A stretch of DNA of 47,020 nucleotides from an uncultured Bacteroidota bacterium (lineage in GTDB: Bacteria; Bacteroidota; Bacteroidia; Chitinophagales; LD1). Location of the stretch: contig CAIOTH010000043.1 in NCBI GenBank assembly GCA_903861145.1, positions 1 to 47,020 on the forward strand, read 5' to 3'. The notes under the pieces are model-generated. The model worked only from the letters and a program-made list of their open reading frames with translations. It searched no databases and had not been told where the DNA came from. Position numbers and translations under genes: made by a program. Shown here in pieces: positions 26,260-34,419 of this stretch (its first letter is position 1; each line of letters opens with the position of its first letter).

Positions 26260-27231
26260 TTATTGTGTTTTTAGGTATTCGATATACTTTTCAACACCTT
26301 TTTCAACCGAAAATGAGGGTTTTGTGTATCCCGTGGCTAATAATTTGCCCATTTCGGCTTCGGTGAAGTATTGATACTTATCTTCTATGTCCTTAGGTAT
26401 CGGGATATATTCAATTTGTATTGGCAGGCCCAGTGTAGTAAAAATTGGGGCTGCCAAATCATTAAAGGTTCTGGCCTTTCCGGTGCCTACATTGTAAATG
26501 TCAGCTGTACGAGCGGAAGCATTGTATTGCTCTAAAAAGAACGTACAAATTTCGGTTACATCATCAACAAAAATGAAATCGCGCAACTGCTCGCCATCCT
26601 TGTATTCAGCGCGGTTGCTTTTAAACAGTTTTACCTTGCCCGTATCTTTTATCTGCTTGTATGCATGAAAAACTACCGATGCCATTCTGCCTTTGTGAAA
26701 TTCGTGAGGGCCGTATACATTAAAAAATTTTAAGCCAGCCCAAAACGGAGGAGTATTTTTTTGCTCAAGCACAAACAAATCAAACAGGTGTTTAGACAGG
26801 CCGTAGGGATTGAGTGGTTTCAACTCTCTTATTAATCTAAGATCATCGCCAAAACCCTTTTCTCCCATGCCATAGGTAGCTGCCGAGGAGGCATACACTA
26901 GCGGTATTTGTTTAACGGCGCAAATCTCCCAAAGCGATTTTGAATAGCTGAGGTTAAGCGAGTCAAGCACCCTAAAGTTAAATTCAGCGGTATCGGTGCG
27001 CGCTCCCAAATGGAAGATGAAATCTACATCGCTGCTGTTTTCGCTCAACCACTCAATAAATTGGTCGCGGTCAATTTTAGAAGCGAATTGAGCGCCTTCA
27101 AGGTTTTTGTTTTTTAGTGGATTGTCGAATTTATCAACCAATATCAATTCGGTAAATCCCAGTTGATTAAGCTTAGTGACGAGGTTACTGCCAATAAACC
27201 CCGCTGCGCCTGTTACTACAATGTTTTGCAT
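26260..27231 (-). CDS. hldD: ADP-L-glycero-D-manno-heptose 6-epimerase
   Basis: An SDR epimerase (323 aa from ATG 27231, the codon directly before the NAD-binding strand; a start at 27246 adds five residues). It makes ADP-L-glycero-D-manno-heptose for the LPS core. Motifs: VVTGAAGFIGSNLV for NAD, LVDKFDNP, HLGARTDTAE, SSAATYG, YGLSKHLFD with the catalytic Tyr/Lys, FNVYGPHEFHKG and RDFIFVDDV. The FNVYGP(N)E-like stretch followed by H..M is specific to HldD/RfaD compared with other SDRs. Other heptose genes are not in the window. Confidence 0.92.
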   Translation of the reverse strand: MQNIVVTGAAGFIGSNLVTKLNQLGFTELILVDKFDNPLKNKNLEGAQFASKIDRDQFIEWLSENSSDVDFIFHLGARTDTAEFNFRVLDSLNLSYSKSLWEICAVKQIPLVYASSAATYGMGEKGFGDDLRLIRELKPLNPYGLSKHLFDLFVLEQKNTPPFWAGLKFFNVYGPHEFHKGRMASVVFHAYKQIKDTGKVKLFKSNRAEYKDGEQLRDFIFVDDVTEICTFFLEQYNASARTADIYNVGTGKARTFNDLAAPIFTTLGLPIQIEYIPIPKDIEDKYQYFTEAEMGKLLATGYTKPSFSVEKGVEKYIEYLKTQ

Positions 27232-27280
27232 GGCGCAAAGTTGCATGTTTCTTATCTAATAATGGAAATACAAAATGCAG

Positions 27281-27304
27281 TTCACGCAAAGACCGCAAGG
27301 TAAA
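27281..27304. repeat. short 'acgcaaag' motif between hldD and the next gene
   Basis: The string TTCACGCAAAGACCGCAAGG holds two degenerate copies of a CGCAA(A)G unit. From memory it resembles decayed tandem 'cgcaaag' repeats common between genes in Bacteroidota; unverified here. Confidence 0.3.
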
Positions 27305-27307
27305 TGC

Positions 27308-28306
27308 CTATTTGAAAATATTGATTGGAGTATGTGCACTAACATTTCTGCCGCAACTGTATATGCTAAGTTGTCCCGTTGGTGTTACGTAAATACCAGA
27401 ACCATACCTAAAACCTGCACCACCTTTGCATTTAAAATTGCGGGTGGCAACAGGGCGCAGGTAAGCAGCTTCACTTTTCGCACTTACTTCAAATAAATCA
27501 GCGCGGTTATTTAACCCGTCAAGCGCAAAACCTATCAGGTAAATTCTGCCATTGGTATCACACAAAAGATTAATAGATTGATAAGAAGGCCATTTTTTAT
27601 TTTTCACCGCAGTAAACGTGGTAAGCGAATCAAACAATTGCCCGCTCCACGATTTTGTCAGGTAAAAATCAATCAATTGCCCGCTCCACGATTTTGACAG
27701 GTAAAAATCAATATTTCTCGAATCCCAATCGCCAACAGCAACCAGGTATTGGCCCGATTTTATTTTTGTAAAACCCACCGCACCTGCAGTTGACCGCTTA
27801 ACGGTACCGCCACGTTCAATAATAGAGCTAATATGATAGTAACCGGTCTCTGCATAACGTGTATCCAAAGTATCGCTGAATGAAACCATGACTATTCGCG
27901 ACTTATCTTTCTGCTGGTTATCTTCAATACCTACAATCAAAATATCCTTATTAACCTGGCACCCGCCTGCATGCCTGTATGGGCTATTCGATATTTTTTG
28001 CAAGTTGTTTATTTTACCCTTACCGGTTTGCATGTTTAACTCGGCCGTAATAAAATACGAGAAGCTTGCCGAGCTTGCAGTAATTACTATTTCGCTATCG
28101 CCAACAGCCTGTATGCCCTGCAAATGTCCGCCTACAGGAATTTTGAAGGAATTCTTTTTTAAATGAAAAACCGTTGGCTTGTTACTGGTTGAATTGAATG
28201 CAGCTGTCACGTCGGCCAGGGCCTGTGCCTTAACTATACTTATTGAACTAATGTTGAAGAGGATAACGAAAACTATAGATTGGGAGGAGAGGAGCTTAGT
28301 AAGCAT
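27308..28306 (-). CDS. exported beta-rich protein of unknown function
   Basis: A 332-aa protein with a signal peptide (VFVILFNISSISIVKAQ, ending about residue 28). The rest is a series of short beta strands with Gly/Asp turns (GGHLQGIQAVGDSEIVITASS, SGQYLVAVGDWDSRN, GRIYLIGFALDG) that suggests a beta-propeller or similar fold. I do not recognise the family. It contains a 13-residue perfect tandem repeat differing at one residue (IDFYLSKSWSGQL / IDFYLTKSWSGQL), coded by a 39-bp DNA duplication. It lies between the MacB-like permease (upstream) and hldD. Confidence 0.7.
   Translation of the reverse strand: MLTKLLSSQSIVFVILFNISSISIVKAQALADVTAAFNSTSNKPTVFHLKKNSFKIPVGGHLQGIQAVGDSEIVITASSASFSYFITAELNMQTGKGKINNLQKISNSPYRHAGGCQVNKDILIVGIEDNQQKDKSRIVMVSFSDTLDTRYAETGYYHISSIIERGGTVKRSTAGAVGFTKIKSGQYLVAVGDWDSRNIDFYLSKSWSGQLIDFYLTKSWSGQLFDSLTTFTAVKNKKWPSYQSINLLCDTNGRIYLIGFALDGLNNRADLFEVSAKSEAAYLRPVATRNFKCKGGAGFRYGSGIYVTPTGQLSIYSCGRNVSAHTPINIFK
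27635..27712. repeat. 39-bp in-frame tandem duplication
   Basis: 27635-27673 and 27674-27712 are identical except for one base (GTCA versus GACA within the unit). Each unit is 39 bp, so the reading frame of the host gene is kept and 13 residues are duplicated. The near identity points to a recent event or an assembly artefact. Confidence 0.9.
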
Positions 28307-28326
28307 TTTAATGCACGAATTTATTT

Positions 28327-29685
28327 CTAATCATCCCCGTCAGATCCAACGGTTACCGTTGCCTTACGAAAAATGCCTAAAAAGCTTTTGAACAAATCCG
28401 ATACCTCTCCGCGTATGGCGTCAACCGGTTTCATGTTGGCAGCACTCCATGCCGGTATAATACCTGCAATAACACCGGTAACTACCGAAATAGAAATGCC
28501 TACAATAATGTTTTTAGCGGTAATGTAAAACTTAAAGTCAGACCCACTATGGGCAACGGCCCAACTTAAACCTTTAAACAGCAATATAACTGCACCAAGG
28601 CCCATAAGTCCGCCTAACATGCAAAGAATAACGGCTTCTAATAAGAACTCGATAAGGATATAAATTTTGCGGGCACCCAAAGCCTTTTTAATACCGATTT
28701 GGTAAACCCTTTCCTGTACCGATACAAACATGATATTGGCAATACCAAACGCCCCCACCAAAATTGAAAACGAGCCAATAAAAAGCCCTGCAATATTTAC
28801 AATCGAAAGCACCGAAGCAATACCTTCAGCAAACACGCTTACCTGGTTAATAGCAAAGTTATCATCCTGATATGGCGATAGCTTTCGTATAGAGCGCATA
28901 GCCCCCTTAACTTCATATTTCAACTCTTCAATAGGTACGCCTTTTTTAGGGGTAATAGCTAGCAGCGGGTCATTATCAAGGCTGTTCATGTTTACAAACA
29001 TGCTCATAAAGCTAAAAGGTACTATCACGTTGTTATCGGCTGTAAAACCAAACATATCGCTACCCTGCTTTTTCAAAACACCAATAACAGTAACCTTTAC
29101 GCCGTTAATTTTTATTTGCTTGCCCTCGGGTGTTCCTTTGTTGGCAAACAGCGATTCGGCCACTGTTGCGCCAATAATAGCTACCGGTTGGGAATTGGCT
29201 GCCTCGGCCGGGGTAAAATAGCGGCCATCGGTAAACTCCATTTCCTTTATCTTGTTGTAATCATAACTGGCACCAAGTATTTGGGTTCCCTCCGCTATCT
29301 GGTCATCGGCAATTACGGTGGTGCCACCGGCAAAGTAGAGTATGCAAACGGCTTCGGCACCTTTTAGCTTTTGTTGTAGCTGTTCCAACTCGCGGCGGTT
29401 AGTAATAGGGCGGTTAATGAATTTCCACCATGGATAATCGCGGTCATCGCCTAAAATCCACGACCATTTTTGTACATAAAGCACATCATTACCCAACGAG
29501 GCGAAAGCGCTTTGAATATTTATCTCAAGAGAATTAACAGCGGTTCGAACCGAAATGATGCATAAAATACCAATGGTAATACCCAACAACGACAGAAACG
29601 AGCGCAGCTTAGCTGCCCGAATCTCGGCAAACGAAAGCACCAGGCTTTGCCAGAATATTTTTAAGTAAATGCCCACTGTTGGCAA
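28327..29685 (-). CDS. ABC transporter permease, MacB/FtsX family
   Basis: A 452-aa permease. It has an N-terminal helix (SFLSLLGITIGILCIISVRT), a large periplasmic MacB_PCD-like domain (about 50-280) and three C-terminal FtsX-type helices, with the conserved QERVYQIGIKKALGARKIYI coupling segment. No initiating ATG exists: the frame opens at TTG 29685 or GTG 29676, so the start is uncertain. Partner ATPase genes are not adjacent, so it must pair with a protein coded elsewhere. Likely role: export or envelope mechanotransmission. Confidence 0.88.
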   Translation of the reverse strand: MPTVGIYLKIFWQSLVLSFAEIRAAKLRSFLSLLGITIGILCIISVRTAVNSLEINIQSAFASLGNDVLYVQKWSWILGDDRDYPWWKFINRPITNRRELEQLQQKLKGAEAVCILYFAGGTTVIADDQIAEGTQILGASYDYNKIKEMEFTDGRYFTPAEAANSQPVAIIGATVAESLFANKGTPEGKQIKINGVKVTVIGVLKKQGSDMFGFTADNNVIVPFSFMSMFVNMNSLDNDPLLAITPKKGVPIEELKYEVKGAMRSIRKLSPYQDDNFAINQVSVFAEGIASVLSIVNIAGLFIGSFSILVGAFGIANIMFVSVQERVYQIGIKKALGARKIYILIEFLLEAVILCMLGGLMGLGAVILLFKGLSWAVAHSGSDFKFYITAKNIIVGISISVVTGVIAGIIPAWSAANMKPVDAIRGEVSDLFKSFLGIFRKATVTVGSDGDD

Positions 29686-29708
29686 ACGTAATGAAAATAG
29701 GAGAGATA

Positions 29709-29793
29709 GAACGCTGATTTGTTATGATGGATTATGATTTTGCTTAAAAAATCATTGCATTTAAATCATCACGATCATAATAAATCAGCGTTC
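29709..29793. repeat. 85-bp palindromic intergenic element
   Basis: Perfect 12-bp terminal inverted repeats (GAACGCTGATTT at 29709-29720, AAATCAGCGTTC at 29782-29793) enclose arms that also mirror each other imperfectly (TTATGATGGATTATGATTTTGC against the reverse complement of the right arm). ATGAT motifs recur inside. It lies between divergent genes and carries no reading frame. Such ATGAT-rich palindromes look like the dispersed repeats I recall from other Bacteroidota genomes. Confidence 0.65.
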
Positions 29794-29942
29794 CATTGTA
29801 TTTGCATTCCCCACAAAATAAAATCCTCAAACTCCTTTGCGGAACGAAAGCAAATCTTATTTTTGCGCCTCGAAATTTCAGCGCTATTGCTGCAACGGAA
29901 ATTTCACTTTGAATTCCGTAAAATTCAAACCCTATATAAAAT

Positions 29943-30992
29943 ATGAAACTATCGAGTTTTGCTTTTAACCTGCCTAAAGAAGTAATTGCCCAGTATCCTG
30001 CTAAAAATCGTGACGAAGCCAAATTGATGGTTATCGACCGCAAGACAAAGAAGATTGAACACAAAAAGTTTAGCGACGTTTTGAAGTATTTTGGAGATGG
30101 CGATGTAATGTTGTTAAACAACACTAAAGTTTTCCCTGCCCGTCTATATGGCACTAAGGAAAAAACAGGCGCCAAGATTGAAGTGTTTTTGTTGCGCGAA
30201 TTGAATCAGGGCCAGTTTTTATGGGATGTATTGGTTGACCCTGCCCGTAAAATACGCGTTGGTAACAAACTTTACTTTGGGCAGAATGACGATTTGATTG
30301 CTGAAGTAGTAGATAACACTACCAGCCGCGGAAGAACGATCAGGTTTTTATATGATGGCGATTACGAAAAGTTTAAAAAGGTATTATACGGATTGGGCGA
30401 AACTCCACTACCTAAATACATTAAGCGTCCTGTTGAACCTTTGGATGCAGAGCGCTACCAAACTGTTTATGCCCGTGTAGAAGGAGCCGTAGCTGCCCCA
30501 ACGGCAGGCATGCACTTTAGCCGCGAATTACTTAAGCGTCTTGAAATTAAAGGTGTTGAACTTGCCGAAATTACTTTGCATACAGGCCTTGGAACTTTCC
30601 GTACCATTGATGTTGAAGATCTTTCGAAGCATAAAATGGATGCTGAAGAAATTATTATTCCTGAGAAAGCCGTTAAACTTGTTAATGAAGCTAAGGGTAA
30701 GAATAAAAGAATTTGCGCCGTAGGCACCACAACCGTTCGTGCGGTTGAATCTGCAGTTTCAGCCGAGCATTTCTTAAAGCCATATAAAGGATGGACTAAC
30801 CTGTTTATCCACCCACCATATGATTTTAGCATTGCCAACGCAATGATTACTAATTTCCACTCGCCTAAATCAAGCCTTTTAATTATGGCTTGCGCTTTTG
30901 GTGGTTACGACTTGATTATGAAAAGCTACGAAGTGGCCCTTAAAGAAAAATACCGTTTCTCAACTTATGGCGATGCCATGTTGATTCTGTAA
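29943..30992 (+). CDS. queA: S-adenosylmethionine:tRNA ribosyltransferase-isomerase
   Basis: QueA transfers and isomerises the ribosyl part of SAM onto 7-aminomethyl-7-deazaguanine in tRNA, forming epoxyqueuosine. The 349-aa protein shows the family order: [15 protein letters not shown] at the start, [66 protein letters not shown] and [18 protein letters not shown]. Length is normal. It is monocistronic: divergent from the permease gene and followed by a strong hairpin terminator. Other queuosine genes are not in the window. Confidence 0.96.
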   Translation: MKLSSFAFNLPKEVIAQYPAKNRDEAKLMVIDRKTKKIEHKKFSDVLKYFGDGDVMLLNNTKVFPARLYGTKEKTGAKIEVFLLRELNQGQFLWDVLVDPARKIRVGNKLYFGQNDDLIAEVVDNTTSRGRTIRFLYDGDYEKFKKVLYGLGETPLPKYIKRPVEPLDAERYQTVYARVEGAVAAPTAGMHFSRELLKRLEIKGVELAEITLHTGLGTFRTIDVEDLSKHKMDAEEIIIPEKAVKLVNEAKGKNKRICAVGTTTVRAVESAVSAEHFLKPYKGWTNLFIHPPYDFSIANAMITNFHSPKSSLLIMACAFGGYDLIMKSYEVALKEKYRFSTYGDAMLIL

Positions 30993-31001
30993 AATAGAGT
31001 G

Positions 31002-31148
31002 TTAGAATCAAGAAGCTAGAACCAAGACTATATTAAAAACAAAAGCCGCTCCTTAATAGGTAGCGGCTTTTGTTTTTGTGTTAAGGCTGAAATTTGCAAG
31101 TTCGAAAAGACCAAGTCTTGGTTCTGGTATCTTGCTTCGTGATTCTAA
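31002..31148. repeat. nested imperfect inverted repeat between convergent genes
   Basis: The left arm (31002-31029, TTAGAATCAAGAAGC then TAGAACCAAGACT) matches the reverse complement of the right arm (31113-31148), which has an extra eight bases (AAGATACC) and a few substitutions. The arms enclose the queA terminator. The unit reaches from 9 bp after the queA stop to the last base before the stop codon of the DUF2795 gene, so it fills the whole convergent gap. Confidence 0.65.
31035..31077. terminator. bidirectional intrinsic terminator behind queA
   Basis: AAAAACAAAAGCCGCT (31035-31050) and its exact reverse complement AGCGGCTTTTGTTTTT (31062-31077) flank an 11-nt loop. The GC-rich inner stem with A-run before and T-run after works for both directions: queA on plus and the DUF2795 gene on minus. 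Confidence 0.85.
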
Positions 31149-31370
31149 TTAGTGCTCGTCCTCGTTAAAGAAAAAATCTTCTTTAGTGGGATAGTCAGGC
31201 CATATATCTTCAATGCCTTCGTATAACTCTCCATCGTCATCTAATTCCTGTAAATTTTCAATTACCTCAACCGGTGCTCCGCTGCGGATTGCGTAATCAA
31301 TTAATTCGTCTTTTGTCGCCGGCCAGGGAGAGTCTTCCAGGTATGATGCTAATTCAAGTGTCCAAAACAT
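31149..31370 (-). CDS. small DUF2795 family protein
   Basis: A 73-aa acidic protein (MFWTLELASYLEDSPWPATK...). The ELASYLEDSPWPATKDELIDYA stretch fits the DUF2795 family, whose members in Bacteroidota are short, cytoplasmic, and of unknown function. It has a good promoter 28-57 bp upstream and its own transcription unit, convergent with queA. The acidic C-terminus (NEDEH) and lack of cysteines argue against a metal protein. Confidence 0.82.
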   Translation of the reverse strand: MFWTLELASYLEDSPWPATKDELIDYAIRSGAPVEVIENLQELDDDGELYEGIEDIWPDYPTKEDFFFNEDEH

Positions 31371-31397
31371 AGGTTATCTCCGTTTTCGTTTAGGGCG

Positions 31398-31427
31398 CAA
31401 AAATAATTTTTTCCGCATAAGCACCAA
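31398..31427 (-). promoter_or_regulatory. promoter of the DUF2795 gene (TTG-N19-TATTTTTG)
   Basis: On the minus strand TTG (31427-31425) and TATTTTTG (31405-31398) match the Bacteroidota -33/-7 consensus with a 19-bp spacer. The start of transcription would fall near 31391, about 20 bases before the ATG at 31370. Confidence 0.5.
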
Positions 31428-31607
31428 CCCCGCATTTACTTTTATCATAAATAGTTCACAAGTAGATGTTGATATGGTGGATAACGGAAGGAAGAATTAT
31501 GCAACCGTTTCATGCGCGAATGGCCATATTATATCGTAAATCGAACAATCGCACATCGCTTTAGTCGTTCTTTATAGACAATCCACAATTTTAGAGCAAA
31601 AACTGTG

Positions 31608-31638
31608 TTGTTTACCGCAAGAGATAGAAATAAGTTTG
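31608..31638 (+). promoter_or_regulatory. promoter of ftsX run (TTG-N20-TAAGTTTG)
   Basis: TTG at 31608-31610 and TAAGTTTG at 31631-31638 fit the Bacteroidota consensus with a 20-bp spacer. Transcription would begin near 31645, giving a leader of about 14 bases before the TTG start codon at 31659. This supports the unusual ftsX start. Confidence 0.5.
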
Positions 31639-31658
31639 GCTCGTTAAATTAACACCCA

Positions 31659-32510
31659 TTGGCAAACGGAAAACATGCTTCGTACCTATACGCTATTTTT
31701 GGCATTACGCTGGTGCTTATAGTGCTGGGCGTGGCATCGGTAATTATTGTCGAGGCACAGCGCATTTCGACCAATTTTAAAGAAAACCTGACCGTAGAAG
31801 TTGTGTTGAAGGATAGCATAGGGCTGGCTGATATAAATGCGGCGCAAAAAAGCATTCAATCCAAGGCTTATGTTAAACAAGCCAAATTTATATCGAAAGA
31901 CGAGGCAGCTAAGATTTTGAAAAAGGATTTGGGGGATAACTTTTTAGATATACTTGGTTATAATCCGCTTTATGCTTCGTTTATTTTAAACCTAAACGGC
32001 GGTTTTGCCAACCACGATAGTTTTGCCCTTGTTAAGAGCGACCTTTTAAAATTAAAGGTGGTTAAAGAAGTTAACACACAAAACAACATACTCGAATCTA
32101 TGGATAGGGTAGCACAAAATGCTTCACTTATTATTTTTATTGTGGCTATAGCGTTGTTGGTTTTTGCTGTTTCATTGATATTCAACACTATCAGGTTGGT
32201 TATGTTTTCAAAAAGATTTACCATTAAAACCATGCAATTGTTTGGCGCAACCCAGTGGTTTATAATGCGGCCAATTTTGGGCCGGAGCATTGTAAACGGG
32301 CTAATTAGCGGGTTGGCTGCCACCGCAATATTAGGGGGGGCTTTTTATTACTTTGATAACAAACTACCTGAACTTGGTTTACAGAGGGATTTAATTACAT
32401 TTGCCGGGCTTTTAGGGGGTATAATTTTGTTCGGGGTTTTTATCTCTTTCATTAGTACCCTGATCGCAGTTTTGAGATACCTGCGCCTAAAAGTTGAAGA
32501 CCTATATTAA
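31659..32510 (+). CDS. ftsX: cell division protein FtsX
   Basis: A 283-aa FtsX: one N-terminal helix (SYLYAIFGITLVLIVLGVASVII), a periplasmic domain (about 35-150) and three C-terminal helices, with TIKTMQLFGATQWFIMRPILGRS as the cytoplasmic coupling segment. With FtsE it activates peptidoglycan hydrolases at division. The start is TTG at 31659: an in-frame stop lies three codons upstream (31650), no ATG precedes the first helix, and a promoter sits at 31608-31638. First gene of a run with DUF3098, uppP, truB and ribF that is conserved in Bacteroidota. FtsE is not here. Confidence 0.9.
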   Translation: MANGKHASYLYAIFGITLVLIVLGVASVIIVEAQRISTNFKENLTVEVVLKDSIGLADINAAQKSIQSKAYVKQAKFISKDEAAKILKKDLGDNFLDILGYNPLYASFILNLNGGFANHDSFALVKSDLLKLKVVKEVNTQNNILESMDRVAQNASLIIFIVAIALLVFAVSLIFNTIRLVMFSKRFTIKTMQLFGATQWFIMRPILGRSIVNGLISGLAATAILGGAFYYFDNKLPELGLQRDLITFAGLLGGIILFGVFISFISTLIAVLRYLRLKVEDLY

Positions 32511-32520
32511 ACACAAATTT

Positions 32521-32829
32521 ATGGCTAACAAGCAACCCCAAAAAGAGAAACAAGTGTCGGCTCCACAGGCTAAAGCAACTCCCCAACCTAAACAACAGGG
32601 CGCAGTTATACCTTTTATTTTTGATAGAACCAATTACATCATTATGATTACCGGTGTGGTGGTTATTTTGCTTGGCTTTTTATTAATGAGCGGCGGCGCA
32701 ACTACCGACATGAAGGTATTTCCTAAGGAGGAGTTATATAGCTTTAGAAGAATTACGTTAGCGCCTATAGTAATTATGATTGGGTTTGGAATTGAAATTG
32801 TTGCAATATTAAAAAGACCTAAAATATAA
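32521..32829 (+). CDS. DUF3098 family membrane protein
   Basis: About 102 aa from ATG 32521, which falls 10 bp behind the ftsX stop; a longer frame from a TTG inside ftsX is less likely. A Lys/Gln/Ala-rich N-tail is followed by two transmembrane helices (YIIMITGVVVILLGFLLMSGG and RITLAPIVIMIGFGIEIVAIL). The MSGG.TTD...F..EE.YSFRRITLAP core is the DUF3098 signature. Function unknown; its fixed place between ftsX and uppP hints at a cell-envelope role. Its stop overlaps the uppP start (TAATG). Confidence 0.88.
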   Translation: MANKQPQKEKQVSAPQAKATPQPKQQGAVIPFIFDRTNYIIMITGVVVILLGFLLMSGGATTDMKVFPKEELYSFRRITLAPIVIMIGFGIEIVAILKRPKI

Positions 32830-33692
32830 TGACAACAGAGCAGACAGTTATCCTCGGTGTAGTGGAGGGTTTAACTGAGTTTTTACCGGTGTCTTCCACC
32901 GGCCATTTGATGTTAACGCAGGCGCTGATGCATATAAGAAACAGCGAGGCCACCCGTGTTTTTATAATTAATATTCAATTCGGGGCTATCCTCTCTGTAT
33001 TTTTTATTTATTGGCGAAGGTTTTTTCAGTCCTTTGATTTTTACCTGAAGCTGTTAGTCGCTTTTCTTCCTTCCGCAATTATTGGCTTATTGTTGAAAAA
33101 GCATATTGATGCTTTGCTTTCAAGTATTACTACTGTTGCAGTATCGTGGTTAATTGGCGGTATAATACTTGTAATTGCTGATAGAATATTTAAAAAGCAA
33201 ATTGAAGATGCTTTGCACGATGAAGATACCGTTAGGGTAAGGGAAGTGAACGAATTTGGTGTTGACGTTACCCGGGACCGGTTGGTAATTGTGCCGGTTA
33301 GCTGGGAACAGGCGTTTAAAATTGGGTGTTTCCAGGTAATATCTATGATTCCGGGTGTTTCGCGGGCAGCCGCCACTATTATTGGCGGATTGACTCAGAA
33401 ATTTAATATCAAAAGGGCTGCTGAGTTTTCTTTTTTTCTGGGTATGCCTACCGTTTGTGCAGCTGCTGTATTGGAAACCGTTAAAGGCATTGATGCAATA
33501 AAGGGAACAGAGGTCATTAATTTGCTTATCGGAAACGCGGTATCGTTTGTAATTGGCATGATTGCAATTAAGTTTTTTATTGAGCTCATATCCCGTTTCG
33601 GGTTAAAGTTTTTCGGGTATTACCGCATTATACTCGGGGCTGTTATACTTATTCTTTTAGCTAGCGGGCATAAACTTGAAATTGCCGATTAA
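32829..33692 (+). CDS. uppP: undecaprenyl-diphosphatase
   Basis: UppP (BacA) removes the terminal phosphate of undecaprenyl diphosphate, recycling the lipid carrier for peptidoglycan and O-antigen. The two active-site signatures are present: EGLTEFLPVSSTGHL at about residues 13-27 and MIPGVSRAAATI at about 175-186. 287 aa with about eight membrane helices. The loop between them (RIFKKQIEDALHDEDTVRVREV) is longer than in E. coli. Start and stop are coupled to DUF3098 before it and to truB after it by 1-base overlaps. Confidence 0.96.
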   Translation: MTTEQTVILGVVEGLTEFLPVSSTGHLMLTQALMHIRNSEATRVFIINIQFGAILSVFFIYWRRFFQSFDFYLKLLVAFLPSAIIGLLLKKHIDALLSSITTVAVSWLIGGIILVIADRIFKKQIEDALHDEDTVRVREVNEFGVDVTRDRLVIVPVSWEQAFKIGCFQVISMIPGVSRAAATIIGGLTQKFNIKRAAEFSFFLGMPTVCAAAVLETVKGIDAIKGTEVINLLIGNAVSFVIGMIAIKFFIELISRFGLKFFGYYRIILGAVILILLASGHKLEIAD

Positions 33693-34375
33693 TGGATTTT
33701 GAACTTGGCGAGGTTCTGCTTGTCAATAAACCTCTTCGCTGGACTTCCTTTGACGTTGTAAACAAACTTCGTTACGCGCTCAAAAAACGTGTTGGTGGTA
33801 AAATTAAAGTAGGCCACGCCGGTACGCTCGACCCACTGGCAACCGGTTTGCTGATTATTTGCACCGGTAAAATGACCAAAAAAATTGATGAGTTTACGGG
33901 TATGGATAAAGAATATACCGGCTCGTTTTTTATTGGGGGCACCACTGCTACCTACGATAGCGAACTTGAGATGGATGCTGTTTTCTCTACCAACCACATT
34001 GATGAAAAAATGCTGCGCGATGTTGCAGCCACTTTTGTAGGCGATATTGAGCAAATGCCGCCCATATACTCAGCCATTAAAATTGACGGGCAGGCCGCTT
34101 ATGTAGCGGCCCGAAAGGGAGATGAGGTGATAATGAAAATGCGCAACGTTACCATAAAGGAGTTTGAGCTTACTAAAATCGAAATGCCATTGGTTTATTT
34201 CAGGGTTGTTTGCAGTAAGGGAACCTACATCCGCTCGTTGGCGTACGATTATGGTAAGGCTTTGAATAGCGGCGCTTACCTTGCAAGCCTTTGCCGTACT
34301 AAAATTGGCAGCTTTGATGTAACCAATGCCAAAGATGTAGATGCGTGGGTAAAGGAGATACAGGCCCCGGTATAA
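33692..34375 (+). CDS. truB: tRNA pseudouridine-55 synthase
   Basis: TruB forms pseudouridine 55 in the T-loop of tRNAs. The 227-aa protein has LLVNKPLRWTSFDVVNKLR at the N-terminus, the catalytic Asp in VGHAGTLDPLATGLL, YTGSFFIGGTTATYDSE, QMPPIYSAIKIDGQAAY and CSKGTYIRSLAYDYG. It lacks the C-terminal PUA extension of longer homologues, as usual in Bacteroidota. Its ATG overlaps the uppP stop (TAATG). Confidence 0.96.
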   Translation: MDFELGEVLLVNKPLRWTSFDVVNKLRYALKKRVGGKIKVGHAGTLDPLATGLLIICTGKMTKKIDEFTGMDKEYTGSFFIGGTTATYDSELEMDAVFSTNHIDEKMLRDVAATFVGDIEQMPPIYSAIKIDGQAAYVAARKGDEVIMKMRNVTIKEFELTKIEMPLVYFRVVCSKGTYIRSLAYDYGKALNSGAYLASLCRTKIGSFDVTNAKDVDAWVKEIQAPV

Positions 34376-34419
34376 ATCCTTATTCGAAACTGGAAATCTC
34401 TTATCACTATATTTGCGCT

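Noticed and set aside
29683-29690. TACGTTTG on minus, a -7-like match near the MacB-type permease
   Set aside because: It overlaps the start codon, so it cannot be the promoter of that gene.
29744-30175. 143-codon minus-strand frame over the queA start
   Set aside because: It overlaps queA and the palindromic element; the translation is low in recognisable features.
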